DNA of 64,000 nucleotides from Sanderia malayensis (lineage: Eukaryota > Cnidaria > Scyphozoa > Semaeostomeae > Pelagiidae): positions 1,116,001 to 1,180,000 of the forward strand of contig RQOL01000824.1 in assembly GCA_013076295.1 (NCBI GenBank), written 5' to 3'. Under the pieces are notes generated by a model. It did not search any database. It worked only from the letters and a program-made list of their open reading frames with translations, and was not told the DNA's origin. The position numbers and the translations under genes are program-made. Of the stretch, positions 1-12,594 are shown in pieces (positions within the stretch are counted from its first letter, which is position 1; every line of letters begins with the position of its first letter).

Positions 1-1
1 C

Positions 2-94
2 ATCTTGACCATTGATGAGTTTTGCTTCATAGCTGCAAGAGGTACAGTACAGCAGCCTCTGGGACCCCATGTTAAAAAAGATATAGGGTACTAA
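2..94 (+). CDS. Possible 3'-terminal coding exon, partial, unknown gene
   Basis: One frame is open from the window edge to a TAA at 92-94 and gives about 30 residues ending in KKDIGY. A consensus AATAAA poly(A) signal lies at 264-269, which fits a gene ending here on the plus strand. The fragment is too short for me to recognise a family, and a chance open frame of this length is possible. The exon start and the rest of the gene lie outside the window. Confidence 0.3.
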   Translation: MLTIDEFCFIAARGTVQQPLGPHVKKDIGY

Positions 95-3000
95 TGATAG
101 GGTCTCAAGATACCATGTAATTACTAATTGTAAGGATGTTAGAAATGTGCAAATATTGTGAAATCTAATGACTATAAACTACTTGTGTGGAACAAATCTT
201 GAATAACGAAATATGTATATGGCCCGAGTTTAGATAATTTACTGTACAGTGTACAACGAGGTTAATAAATTGTGGATATGTTGATATATCTTGGTTATAT
301 TAACTTGTTGTTCTGTTATTTTCAAAGATGAAATATATATATTTTAAAAAAATTTTATAATACCATAACAAATGCCCAAAACAATTATTTCTGTTGCCCT
401 GACAATATATAATACTATGTGCATATATTATATAATCAATTCTTTGGGTGAAACTCAAACTCAAACAGATGGGCTCAAAGAATATTTACACAAATGCATG
501 AGAAATTATGATGTTCCTAAAACCAATATGTACACTGATAATTCTCAATAACTACGATTTGATGTGATTAATGGATTATGGTTGTGGAAAATAAATACAT
601 TGGTCAGCCTGGTGTGGATATGTTTGAATTTTGAATTAAACAAAATTGTAAAACTGTGCAAAACAGTTTAATTGCAGTCATGCAAACGTGTTCTAATACA
701 ATCCGAAAAATATTCTCTCAGTTAACTTAGTCTTCAAGATAAAGGGTTTTTTAAATATTTTGAAAACAAAATTCCCTAAGCAGCGACAAAGGTCTAACAC
801 GGAGACCCAGGGAAGCAAAAAACCGGAAATTTTTTCCAGATGAAAGATATACGTTCGTGGAAAAATTAATAAACATTTTTGTCGAACTATTACAAGTATA
901 GAACGCAAATTAATCCTTGAATATATTGTTCTAATATAATCGAGAGCTGCTAGACTTTGAGCACAAGTCTTGTTCTAATTAATTCGACTGCAAAAGCTCA
1001 ATGTGTTGTCTTTTTTGTTTAGAAATGCCAAATGCACATTGCAAATGCAGTGTGTTTTTCATTCAAACAAGAGCAAACAAGATTAGAATTATCACCTAAA
1101 ACAAGCCAAATAATCTGCAAACAAACCTCCTAAAACTCATAAAACTCTTCTTGATTATATTGCTTTTCCTTTTGTGGCATTCTGGCGTTAAAATGGCCTT
1201 AACTGGACCAGGAACAAGGTCCCGATAATTAATTAGGCCAAAAAGGTAAAAAAGTAGGCCATCAATATCACTGTGCGGAAACTCCCCTTTGATGTGTAAA
1301 CTTACACTCACGTTGAAAACAAGTATAAATAAAGACGCACCTTCTGAATTGTCTTAACTGATAAACCTTTCTTAACAAACATCTCTGTGCATGCTGGCAG
1401 TCCGGTTGAACATTTCAAAATATACGGAAAGTCCTACAAAGTCAAACACCACAAGTTTCCACTTCAAAACAAACACGGAGGGTGGCGCCATTTTCTCTCA
1501 TGCAATTACACCCTGGAGAGCCTAAAAAGTGCAGACAAACCCCGTCAAAATGCTAAAATAGGCAAGATCCCAAACCCAAATAAAGATTAAATTTCCACAT
1601 AGTTTAATCCCATCTCTCTAAGGTAGCATATTCGCCAAATAAATGGAAGAAACCGTAAAGAAGATTACTCTTGTTCTGGGAAAAACCGCTTCGTAATCTC
1701 GCCATGAACGAATTTGACGGGGGTAAGATAAGGCAACCATATTTTGTGCATGATGAATTTTTTTACAAATAAAAGCCATTCTTGGTTTCCGTGGTATTGC
1801 AATAACAAAATTTGCCTTTTGTAAGAAGGCGTTGGTGGTAGCAAACATTTAAAACTTCAACCCTTTTTCATAACAAATACTTCGCTGCTGAATTTATGTT
1901 TTAAATCTTCTATTTCACAACTTGTTATAAAAACTCATCGTTCAAATATGACTTTCAGCAAAAAACTTTCGCTAAAATCTTTTTAAAATTATAGGGAAGA
2001 CTTCTCACGTAGTAAACAGAAGTTCAGTTAAAATATATTTCCCTACTCTTATTAGGCGCCTTTGAAAAAGCCATTCATCCCAACCTTTTAAGCCTAAGCC
2101 TTCGAAAGAATGCTCGCCATTTTCCATTCAGATTAAACTCCTTTCTATTTAGTATTTAGCACACCAGAAAATATCTTTTTTCAACTATTCTAATCTCTTT
2201 CAGGCCCGGCCCGAATTTATCTCGAGTAACACTCTTAAATGATTAGCTTTGATAAGACCAAAGGTGATAATGGGCCCTACATACTGTAATGAATGACTTG
2301 ACTGGGCTGGGCAGGGCTGAAATGGAATGGAAATAAATGCGTTTAGAGATTAGAATTTTTTTTTAATCAAAACGGGAGCCCAGCGGCTGTGCAGTCAACA
2401 GGTCATGAGGCTGCGAAGGTACAAATTGCATCAACAGAAGAATTGACCAACCAGAAGCCCAGGGACCCAGCCATATCATAAGCAACCCATTGCAAGATAT
2501 ATCCAAGCCATTGTTTAAAAAATAAAGATTTTCGATGTACCTTCATCAGTAGATAATAAATCATTCTCAATTGGATCTACAAACATAGAAGTCCTATACA
2601 ACCTGAGACAAGTCAAGATTTAAAAACTATACATGGAATCTAGATATTACAAACAAACGAATCAACTGATTTCTTAAACTGCTTCATAGTATACCTTATA
2701 TTCAACTCATTAAGATACAACGATTCAGTGAGGGGGGTTTTTGCCCCCAAAAAGGGTGATTTTACCCCTCCCCCCATTTGGATTTGCTACATCGTGATTC
2801 TATGGTTAAGTTCATCATAAATCGGTTAAAACAAACAATGATATCATAGATATTAAATCATTAACAATCTGCTAGAATTCGTGGCTATGTAAAATAGATT
2901 TTTCAATTTGAGATTTGATGGAGTATAATGAACCAATATCCAATACAGAAACCAATGTAACAACTTAGAAGTTCGTCAGAAGTTCGTAGCTTATTCAGGA

Positions 3001-3281
3001 GGTCTTCTCTTTGGTACTACACGAGAAAAAGTGATTCGAATTAGTTCGGAAGTATCAGATAGGCAAATTATAAAGAAACAACAAATCAGCTAAGTAAATG
3101 AAAAAAGAAAAATATGAATGGCAATAATTATTGAATGGATGTGTAAAAATAAAAGAATAATTCGCGAAAACCCAAATAATCGAATAATATCATGAATTCT
3201 TCGTCGCGCACAAAAATAAGAATAAAACTAATATAAAAAAGATAGCGTGAAAGCAGATATTTCTACATTTCATATTGCAGT
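95..3281. other. Intergenic, no gene seen
   Basis: AT-rich DNA with only short open frames lacking splice or domain support. It holds the probable 3' UTR and poly(A) signal of the partial left-edge gene and, towards 3281, the 3' UTR of the minus-strand LPCAT3 gene. A G-run/C-run hairpin-like segment lies at about 2728-2776. I see nothing else I can name. Confidence 0.5.
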
Positions 3282-6200
3282 TTACCCCTGTTTCTCGTCT
3301 TTCTTGGGTTTCTTCATCATTTTTCCAATTATAAAATTAGCTATTAACAGGACAATGCAAATTATGTATCCCAGCCAATACATCGAGCCATAAACCTGGA
3401 GGGAGAGCAATATACATCAATCACTTCATGTATCTTACACAATACTCCACTACATGCCTAAAAAAATAGTCTAAAAATAGGTATACAGACACTGAAAAGA
3501 AATATATAGTGAAGACGAGTAGAGCTCGAAACGTCGTGTATGTCATTACTTCTTTTGCACAGTTTAAATTATTTATTTAAAAATTAAATTTATTGTTATA
3601 TATTTTCATTTGATGTGCTGAACGCAAACAATTTGGATATTACTGAAAAGAAATGCATGCAACAATAAAAGCAAAATGATCAAGATCAAGCCAGGATACA
3701 CTCAATGAAGAAATAAAGATATATGCAAATATTGAAAACGTAGTGAAGTGTACTTACGACTTTTATTCTTCTCCACCGCAGAAGAGCAAACGAGACCACG
3801 CAGAAGCCAAATCCAACTTGCTTTACAACATATAAAAATGCAATAATTGGCAATCGAATTGGCCAACTCAGTTCTTGCAGGCTCATGCCCGTTAACTGGT
3901 AAGCCCTGGCCTGCATCTGTAAGAAAAAACATAAGTCAGAAGCAGTAATAAAAGTAAAAAATAATGAATATATGCCATTGAAAACATTATTCACAGAGAC
4001 TAAATGTTTGCGAATGGTAACTCGTGCACATCTTGTTTATGTGAGCAAACAGCATAGGAAACTTTCAACATTGCTAATATCAACATCACACCAGTGTAGG
4101 ATAGATATCAGATTCAGTTTATGTACAATGTATAGCAATAGTTGAGGCAAAAAGTATGAAATGTGTAGCATTGGCAGCAGTTTAATATATAAGAGCTACT
4201 TCGCGTAAGGGAAAAGAGTGTATATATGAAGAGGGGAGTTAAAAAAACCCTTACAGTGTTTGTCATAGACGATCATGAGTTCAATTGTTGACAATGCTTT
4301 ACGTGCATAATTCATCATCACATACACTTGAACGCCCGGAAATTTATTTACATTGACACTCAATGGCATAAGCCGAATATCCGGAGGTTAATGTGTGCAG
4401 AGTGCAGTCATAAATTACCTGTCGCTCCACTTGAACAACGAGAAATTCGGTGGCAAATACAACAAAATATCCAACGTAGAAGCCATGCCAGATAGCAAGG
4501 AAGGCCAGGGTCGTGATGTGAGATATGTGACGATTACCAAGAAATTTGAGACGCTTGAAAATGTATCTAAGGTAGGGATTGGAGATAGATGGTTGTTCGT
4601 TACTTAGCCGGGTAAAATAAATTACGATATAATATTAATATATATAAGGAAAAAATATAGAATAGTCTGTCTGATGATTGCGAAAACATGAAACTCCGAG
4701 TAACAGAGAACTAGTCTACTTTCTTGCTTCTATTCTATTATTGCTCTGTACTTCTGTACATCGAGTACTGTGATGCCAGTATAGACAGTAAGAATCTATA
4801 GAGATCAAATATATATATAAAAGAAGGAAAAAAAGATTGAAAAGACAAAAATAAACTAATAACCTCGCTACCCATTGATTTGTGTTTACGTTGAAGCAAA
4901 CCACCAAAGACTGAAAAAGACACCAAAAACTTTAAGCTCAGAGGAAATTAACCCCAACAGCACACCTCTTGTAAAAAGTATATTTCCACACAAAGCATTG
5001 TGAACATATTAAATTTCACATAATATAGCAACAAGATGTCATATGCTATGTGTAAGAGACAATGTGTAACATGTAGGGTCACATAACTATATGGGGGCTA
5101 TATGTCTCACGTAGAAGATCATTCTCGCAATGTTAGAAGACATATGGGCTATGTAAGATCCAATACATGCTAAGAAGAAGAAGACAACATGGTCTATGTG
5201 GGAGAGTTTATGAGCTATGCAGCAGGAAACATTATGTTTTGTATGGATGGAGAAATATATGTCCTAAGCAGTAAACATTATGTCTTGTATGGAGAAATAT
5301 ATGTCCTAAGCAGTAAAAAATATGTTTTGTATGGATGGAGAAATACATGTCCTGTGCAGGAAACAAAATGTTTTGTATGGACGGAGAAATATATATCCTA
5401 AGCAGGAAACAATATGTTGTGTGCTGGAGCCCATAAATGTACAGATATCAAATGTAATGTATAAGAAGACCTTGTAAAATGTGTAAATAGAACAAAACGC
5501 ACCTGAAAAGTGTGGCCACTAAAATATTTCGAGAGTTGGATATTCTTCAAGCTGTCCCATTTGGCAATGCCGTGCTCATCGACTCCATTGTAGCTAAGGC
5601 CAGTGGTGATGCAACAGCTTTCCTGCAATATAAAGTCAATCAAAATACAAATATAAAACTAGAGACTATAAAAACAACCGAAATTTAGGGCGGGATGGGG
5701 AGCTAAGGCTTCGAAGAAACTATTTCAAGAAGAAATTTGCATTTTCCGTAGAAAGGAGCAATTTTAATAAGAAATTAATTTCTTAGTACGTTTGAAAAGA
5801 GTTATTTTTTAATATTTGGGGGCATTTACCCCTGGCGCGTCTAGTTTTGACCCCTCTCAGCACAGCAGCTTGGTTGTGTTCACTGGGAGAGAATGATTCT
5901 CTTCAAGGGAAAGAATGCTTGCTTCTGTTCACTGGGAAATTCGTAATGTGATAACGGGGAGCTTAGGGCCTGATTATATGAGAGTTTTCAGCCCGTTTGT
6001 AACTTTACCCGGGCTGAGATTTTGAGCGATTATATGGTGGCTCGCGCCCGCTGTGTTTAGTTTGAAAATCCTGTGGTGTAGAAATAGAATCGCAATCATT
6101 TGCACTCATCGCCATGGTTTCTTTTGTTCTCTCGTAATTTCAGCCCGGCTAAATATTTCGATTTGCGATTACATGAAAATTTTCAGCCCGTTTGGCCGAG

Positions 6201-9200
6201 ATGAAAATCCCAGCCCGTTTGATAAAAGCGGGCTGAGATTTCAGCTCGGCAAACCGGGCTGAAATATTATCATGTAATCGCAACTTTGTTTTCACAACGC
6301 TTTAACCGTAACACCGAGCTGAAATTTCAGCCCGGCTAAAGTTACAAACGGGCTGAAAACTCTCATATAATCAGGCCCTTAGTATATATCCAATTTTGCG
6401 ACACAAGCTTTAACTATTTATTCATACTTACAGCAAAGAGCCAAACAAAGATGTATTTGCAAAACAGAACGTGATACCAGCAGACCAGATCAATGCATTT
6501 CTTCCAACCAGGTGCATTCTGTAGTGAGAATAAATTCACATTCTAATATGTAATTTATTCAATGTCAGCTTATTCCAGGAGCTCAAATTGGCATCACGAA
6601 ATTGTCTCAAAAGATGAATATTATTATTATTATTATTATTACGAGATTTAAAGATATATTATCTCAAGGATTGACACTTAGATGTCTATCCCTTGAAAAA
6701 GGTCCAATTTTGACCATTTCAACCAAAGAGTTACTATCCGCTTTTCTAAACGCCGTGTAACCATTAAGTTGAGGCTCATCGAGTATTTAACAAATATAAC
6801 AAATTGTCCAAGCCTTTCTTGAAAACCTCCAGAGATACCCCATTTAAGTCCCGAAGGTGTTAGGTAGTAAGTTGAACAACTTTGGACCCTGGGTACAAAA
6901 ACCTCTTTCCATTAATGAGTAAATTTATGTTTTCCAACAATTGTTATGGGGATGCTGAACGCCCTGATATTAGAACACTCTCAAACATCTTTCAAATCGG
7001 TTTTTCTTCTGCAAAAGCGACCTCTACAAAGGACAAAATAATCGATCCCATGGATATCCGCTGTGTGGAGGCAGGCCCCACTGTTTGCATCCATGCCTCA
7101 GCAATGTGGACCAGAGGCATTTAAAATAGAGAACTTTAGCTTACCACAAATTCTTCTGTTATGATGTAGTCGCTACGATAGTAGACATCAAAGGTTGTGA
7201 AGAGGGCAAGAAAGATCAGACCAAGCAGGAATCGTTTAAGAGCCGCCAAAAATCTGATTGATAAAAAAATAAAATGTTGAATGAAGAAACAAACAAGACA
7301 ATACAGTGCCATGGCAATTAAACTATTCACTCCCTCCCACTTTTTTAGTATAAGCTTCACCTAACTGTATAAGAAATGCTAATTATAAGTCGTAAATCAT
7401 CAGTTAAGCTCCCCCTGGGGGAGAATTATTTGTAAAAACGACATTATCGTTGGACTTATTTGCTATATAAAGTGTTATAAGCGCTAGAGTGCGGAGTTAC
7501 ATGATGAAATTATTCGTTCAAACTCGCTGCTATTTGCAATACATTCAATACACAATGTCAATGCCTTGATACTTTAGCTCAACATCCTTGCACATGATTA
7601 TCAGAGGCTTATTCGAGGGGGCGGCTATTCGGGGGTGGGGGCTCATTCGAGGGTTTACAGAAGTCCCGCATGGCATTGTTTCACAGTACAGGAAACCAAT
7701 AGCCCAACAAACATCCGATATAGGAAGGTGGACAACTACAATACTCCGTTCAAAGCTCGCTATATAGAAACTCAAGTGGCAAGAATAAAAAACATACTTG
7801 CAGAAAGATAGGGCTAAAATGAAAACATTTACCTAGAGCCTCCCTTTGCTTCTGCCTCGTTATCGACCAGACGATCCTCGATAAAATCAAGGTATCTTTT
7901 CATAGGAAACTGCAAAAGAAGACGATTTGTTTCAATCATATGAGTTTTTATCGTCTTAGGAGGTCATTGCAACGGGTTGAAAATTGTCAACATTTTGCAT
8001 CGCACGTACATGTTTCAATAAACTCTCGATATAATAATAATAATAGTAATAATAATAATTTAATTTGTCTTGGCTGCAAAAATTATAGCTAAAAGCTAAT
8101 TAAAGCCAACCTAAATACAGTTACGTGAATTAACTAAACTAGTTACAAAAATAAATATGAGTAAATTAAATTACTAAAAACATAGCCTACTATACATTTA
8201 CCCAGTTTACCCCTCCCCTTTCCCGATGTCAATTAATAAATCCGACTTGATGAATAAAAGTCTGGCATGACCTGCAGGTGCAAGATTTCGCTTTCCATGA
8301 TTTTATCCTACTCTTAAACTGACTCAGTGTATTAGACTCCTTGATTTCATTTGGTAAGGAAGCCCATATAACAATTGGCCAGTTTGTGAAACCGACTGTA
8401 AATGATACTATCAACGGAAATTATATTACCTGAGGTCCAGCCATTTGAGCTCCGAAGAAGAGCGAGAAGCCAGTTATCTGAGAGAAAAAAGCAATTTCTT
8501 GATAAATTGAGATCTTTGATATTATGATTCAGAACTTAATAACACATCATACATGATTTTCATTGGCATTGACGGGAGTGAAATGTGAAGATACGGATAA
8601 CACCTTTAACACTATATGTTGGCAGATAGTATATCATGATCAGAACATTAATTATTTTCCTCTTTCGCAGCAAATTCGCCTTGAAATTTTGAGTATCTAA
8701 ATTTCTAAACCTTTTTAGGTTCAAAATCGCAGTACAGTAAAAACCCGCATGTAAGAGCCTGCAAATTTCCATCCGGGCTATTGTTTCCTCTATTGCTTTG
8801 AACAGAAATATTACCCTGAAATTTCTTAATCCATTGGCTCTTATATGCGGGTTTTTACTGTAATGAACGTTTTGGCTGTTTCAAGCACTGCTTTATTATA
8901 AGGCAGTTACTTACTGAAAAAGCGTGCATTTCAAGTTGATGATTTGCGTAATCAACTCACCTCCATTAAAGTCGGAATTCGGTCCAGCGCCGTGACTTTT
9001 TGATCAAGAGATAAATGTTCCTGTTGATAACAAAATGTAACAATCACATCCCCCGTAACAAGTTCGACCTGCGCTTGATAAACACTGAACTTACAACATC
9101 TGAGACGGGGTCATTATTCATCAGTAGCTCACACAGTCTCGTATAATGACACACCATCTTGCTTATAAATATCTATGCTAAACAAAGCAATGTCTGCCAT

Positions 9201-11407
9201 AGAACATTCCAGAAATATCTCCTTTAATGCTCAAATGCTCAAATCAGTAATGGGGTGAGCTGGTATGAGGGCAAATTGATCAGTCATGGGGGCAAGTTAT
9301 TCTTTTGGCAAAAAGTCTCAAAATCGCAACCCCACATGACTATGCAGCGCAACATGGTGTGTAAAAACATGGTAAAATAGGTTGAAATGATTTGATAGCA
9401 AGTAAGTAATGCATACCTTGGGTCGCTTTCCATCATAAACATCCCATGCTAAACCTATAACAAGAAACAAATCAGATCAATCAATCTGAGTCTATTTAAG
9501 AAAAGCAACCTTGTGTTTTGCTCAAAAGTTCCAAGTTATAGATTGGCAAACAAGATTATGCTTGTATGAAAACTTTTCACACCTATGAGACGAAGGCACA
9601 AAATGCATTGAGGTGTCGTCCATTTGATGTCATATGAATCACTGGCCGTGAAGACGTAAGCTAACACAAGATATGCCTGGAAAAGGATTAAAAAATGTCA
9701 TTAAGTTTTGAAAGAACAATTAATTAAAGGGAAATTATTTTAGTTAAGATTTGAGCCTAAAAACATTCGAAAGTCTACGATTCCTGTAGCAGGTGGTTTG
9801 TCTGCTGCAATATATGCTGCTCTTCGCTGCGCTGTGTAAAATGCCCGTGTTCTCTTGTAAACTTATTTGACAAATCTAGAGTTTTTCTATCTAATCAGAC
9901 ATTTTTATTATTTAAAGAAGTTACCTGGTCAGATATATCTTTGTTTTGAGTCAAAATAAAATTATCAGACAGTCGAAAAGGAGCTTAATTAATCTACTAA
10001 AAACTTTTGTGCATTTATGAATAATGGGTCATTGATTTGAGATGTAACGATATATTCCGAGAATCTTTAGAGTCAGGTCTGAGACCCTTGAGCACTTTAT
10101 CAAACTATGAAATATGAATTAATTATACTTGAACTTACTTAAACGTAAACGTAAATTAATTATACGTAAACTTACTCACCAGGTTGAATGCAAACAAAAT
10201 GGTGACAGAAGCAACAGTTCCGCCGATGAGTGTTAAAACAATGTATGTAACAAGAATTGAAACCAAACAGTAAACAATATCTTGTGCTACAAAAACAAAA
10301 TCATGAAATATATTCTACTGTATGATATCATATCATGGATATAGAATTGAATTTGAAAGCAAGAAACTTAAAGATATAAAATTAATAACATTTTATTGAT
10401 TGATTGACAGATTGATAGGCAAATACGCTTACTATCTTCATAAGGTATTGGTTTATATGCTAAGCACAAAGGGCCCACTGAATAGCTAGATTAATCGAAG
10501 CAGTGCGACCCTGGTCCTTCCTCTCGATGTGGCCACACCTCGTGATTCCTTTTGCCTTTTTGCCTAGAATTACAGAGAGCTGGCAAATTCTCTCCTCGCA
10601 CTTTATATGACAGGTCTGAAGGTGGGCACGAACACACAACCCTTTGAACAAGGGTTGAGTGATCTAACCACTCGGCCATCCCTGACTTCCCTGACATTTT
10701 ATGAATGGGTTTTCAAGGAAAATACTTACCAAAGCAGAAGTATAATATCAGCAAGCCACAAACAGTAAAATAAGCATTCTGCAGAAATAAATATAAAGTC
10801 AATTGAATCTAGTGACTGGCATGCCACAACATAAATCAAGTTATATGAAACTTGAACTTAAGCCTGAAAGCAATGAAGATATTTATGTAGAGTAGAATGA
10901 AAAGTGATGAGTTTTACTTTGAAACATGCGCTCTTCTTTGCAAGCAAGAAGTGGTAGATGAAAGCCAATGGATAGCCTGATAAAAGAAATAAAGATAAAG
11001 GGTGAAATGTACAAAACTGAGAAACTGTCTTGTCTCTTAAAATCTGAGAACCTCTTGACCAGTTGCACAAATTGGAGTGAAATTAAATTAAAACAAAATC
11101 GATAAATAAACAATATTTAATTCTTATATGTAATAGTTACCCGCACCAAAACAAAGTCAGCCCTAAACCCATTACACCCAGGTGCAGACAATAAAGAGGA
11201 ACAGAGCGAGAGGCCAACAGGAGGACATCACGTGGTTTTATATAACCAGATTGTCGGTTCCGACATATTTAAAATGAGAAACTGCTTACCTATTAACAAA
11301 GCAATAAGAAATCTTAGTCCAGCATCTGAAGCACCAATGACTTTAGCAAGCCCGTCAAGCTTTATAAACTGAAAGCCGCCTTCACCTCCTTGGCTGGTGC
11401 CCTCCAT
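3282..11407 (-). CDS. LPCAT3: Lysophospholipid acyltransferase 5 (LPCAT3/MBOAT5-like), 16 exons
   Basis: Membrane-bound O-acyltransferase of the ER that would reacylate lysophospholipids in the Lands cycle. Exons on the minus strand: 11290-11407, 10918-10976, 10730-10778, 10180-10286, 9583-9676, 9417-9454, 8961-9020, 8430-8477, 7833-7909, 7145-7253, 6432-6518, 5503-5622, 4864-4910, 4419-4566, 3758-3916 and 3282-3395. All junctions are GT-AG and all phases agree, giving 477 residues; the human protein is about 487. The protein is rich in hydrophobic segments. The MBOAT signature is clear: the conserved Asn in CFNVNTNQW (N329) and the catalytic His in IWHGFYVGYF (H365) lie 36 residues apart, as in LPCAT3. 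The C-terminus is lysine-rich (KKPKKDEKQG) but is not a canonical KKxx signal. The start at 11407 follows the family; an in-frame ATG at 11464 falls inside a hAT-type insertion. The introns hold MITEs, a LINE tail, a SINE and a minisatellite. Confidence 0.93.
5219..5425. repeat. Minisatellite, about 4 copies of a 46-49 bp unit
   Basis: An intronic run in LPCAT3 where the phrases GCAGGAAACA/GCAGTAAACA, TATGTTTTGTATGGA and GAGAAATATATGTCCTAA recur in order four times with small length differences; a fifth copy fades out near 5425. It lies between exons 12 and 11 of the minus-strand gene. Confidence 0.8.
5966..6378. mobile_element. PIF/Harbinger-like MITE with TTA target duplication
   Basis: A 413-bp element with long terminal inverted repeats: the left end GGGCCTGATTATATGAGAG is repeated as its reverse complement at the right end, and similarity continues inwards through AGCCCGTTTGTAACTTTA. 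TTA is present on both sides (5963-5965 and 6379-6381), the 3-bp duplication typical of PIF/Harbinger. Inside, AGCCCGTTT/AAACGGGCT recurs. No transposase is encoded. It sits in an LPCAT3 intron. Confidence 0.85.
6622..6642. repeat. (ATT)n microsatellite
   Basis: About seven consecutive ATT triplets in an LPCAT3 intron. Confidence 0.8.
8028..8410 (-). pseudogene. LINE 3' end: reverse-transcriptase C-terminus and UTR with (TAA)n tail
   Basis: On the minus strand, 8229-8410 encodes the tail typical of CR1/L2-like LINE polymerases: WASLPNEIKESNTL, then FKSRIKSWK and a short Cys motif (CTCRSC). The same strand continues into an AT-rich segment ending in TAA/TAG triplets at 8028-8060, as expected of a LINE 3' UTR with a microsatellite tail. 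The upstream RT domain is absent, so this is a 5'-truncated dead copy. It lies in an LPCAT3 intron in the same orientation as the gene. Confidence 0.7.
8733..8862. mobile_element. Tc1/mariner-type MITE (CAGTAAAAACCCGCAT ends)
   Basis: A 130-bp element whose left end TACAGTAAAAACCCGCAT is matched by the reverse complement at the right end, with TA at both borders. It contains the segments CTATTGTTTC and CTTAATCCATTGG that recur in related copies at 47652-47798 and 26458-26655. It lies in an LPCAT3 intron. Confidence 0.8.
10465..10700 (-). mobile_element. tRNA-derived SINE
   Basis: The minus strand begins with a tRNA-Leu/Ser-like head: an A box in GATGGCCGAGTGGTTAGATC and a B-box-like GTGTTCGTGCCC about 35 bp further on. 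A tRNA-unrelated body of about 150 bp follows. The tRNA head cannot close into a proper acceptor stem, so it is read as a SINE rather than a tRNA gene. It lies in an LPCAT3 intron, in sense with the gene. Target-site duplications are not clear. Confidence 0.7.
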
Positions 11408-11452
11408 TTTGTGAAAGTGAAATACGAGAACAAACAATAGTGTAGTGCTGCG

Positions 11453-12534
11453 CAGGGTTGCCATGTTGGCATATTATATGCCAAATTCGGAGTATTTGGC
11501 ATATTTTGAAGTTGCTTTGCATATAAAATTTCTGTTTGGCATATTTCCTAAATTTGGCATATTTTTGGCATATTTCGGGTCAATTTTCAAGAAAACATTT
11601 TTCCTTCTTATGACCACACGCTTGACATCAAAATCCTTCAGCAGCTCTTCAAAATCACACAAGATATAAAACAAAGCACAGTTTACACTTGTCTCTCTAG
11701 ATTAACAAAACGCATATTACATCAGTGCTCGAAATCCGCTTCGGATGGCCCGGCTAACCGAGATCTCACTTTCACCAAGTGGGATCCCGGTTGAAGGGGC
11801 TGATTTTTCCCCATGTGATAGCTCCAGCCCGGGAAAGTGGGCTGAAAATAACGAAGTAAAATAATTTTCGTTGGATCAGCAGTATTTTTTTATTCCTGAG
11901 ATTCTTCCTTTTCAAAGATAACATAACATTGAGAACGGCCTGATATTTACTCTGCTGTGACTTCCATAATTGTATTATATTTTGTATGCTATTGCATACC
12001 ACTTGTACGGATGACAACAGTGAAACCACAACAGTAAAAGCAGATAATTTTTGGTCGTCTATTAGTCGCCTATTTTAAAAATCGTGTCTCGAAAGAAAAG
12101 GCGGGAAAATTTTATGCAAGAAAGTTCACGTGGCTGCTTTCAGCCTGCTAAGCCGGGCTGTAAAAGCTTCATGTGATGGCGAGCTGATTCTAGCCCGGCA
12201 AACCGGGCCAGCCCGGTCAACCGGGCTCATGTGATAAGCTCCTAAGAATAATTTAAGAATATCCAGAGGCTCAAAATAGAAAAAGATTAAGAATATTGAG
12301 GCTCAGCAAAAAATTAAGTATTCTTATAAAACGAAAAGAGTGTAATTGCTGAAATTTTATATGTTTTATGCCAGAGATAGAAAAGAGAATAGCAAAATTT
12401 ATCCTTTCATGATCTTCTCCGCAGCCATACAATGCCCCTGCGGAGGATTTTTTGAATTTGGCATATTTTAGCCTAATTTGGCATAATTTTTACATGGATT
12501 GGCATATTTTGAAATTTCAAATCTGGCAACCCTG
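11453..12534. mobile_element. hAT-type non-autonomous element, 1,082 bp, 8-bp TSD
   Basis: The termini CAGGGTTGCCA and its reverse complement TGGCAACCCTG are flanked by the same 8 bp, GTGCTGCG, at 11445-11452 and 12535-12542. An 8-bp duplication and a CAGGG start are hallmarks of hAT elements. Next to both ends are repeats of TTTGGCATATTTT in inverted arrangement. No transposase is visible. Inside, at about 11745-12240, are several AGCCCGG/CCGGGCT motifs with ATGTGAT, perhaps another small element. The insertion begins 45 bp upstream of the LPCAT3 start codon. Confidence 0.87.
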
Positions 12535-12594
12535 GTGCTGCGTAGTAGCACTTTGGTAGGCGAAGGCGAGGATGCAGAAGAGAAAAGCAAGGAT

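Noticed and set aside
10600..10700. tRNA gene on the minus strand
   Set aside because: A and B boxes are present, but the acceptor stem and anticodon arm do not close and a 150-bp body follows, so a SINE is the better reading.
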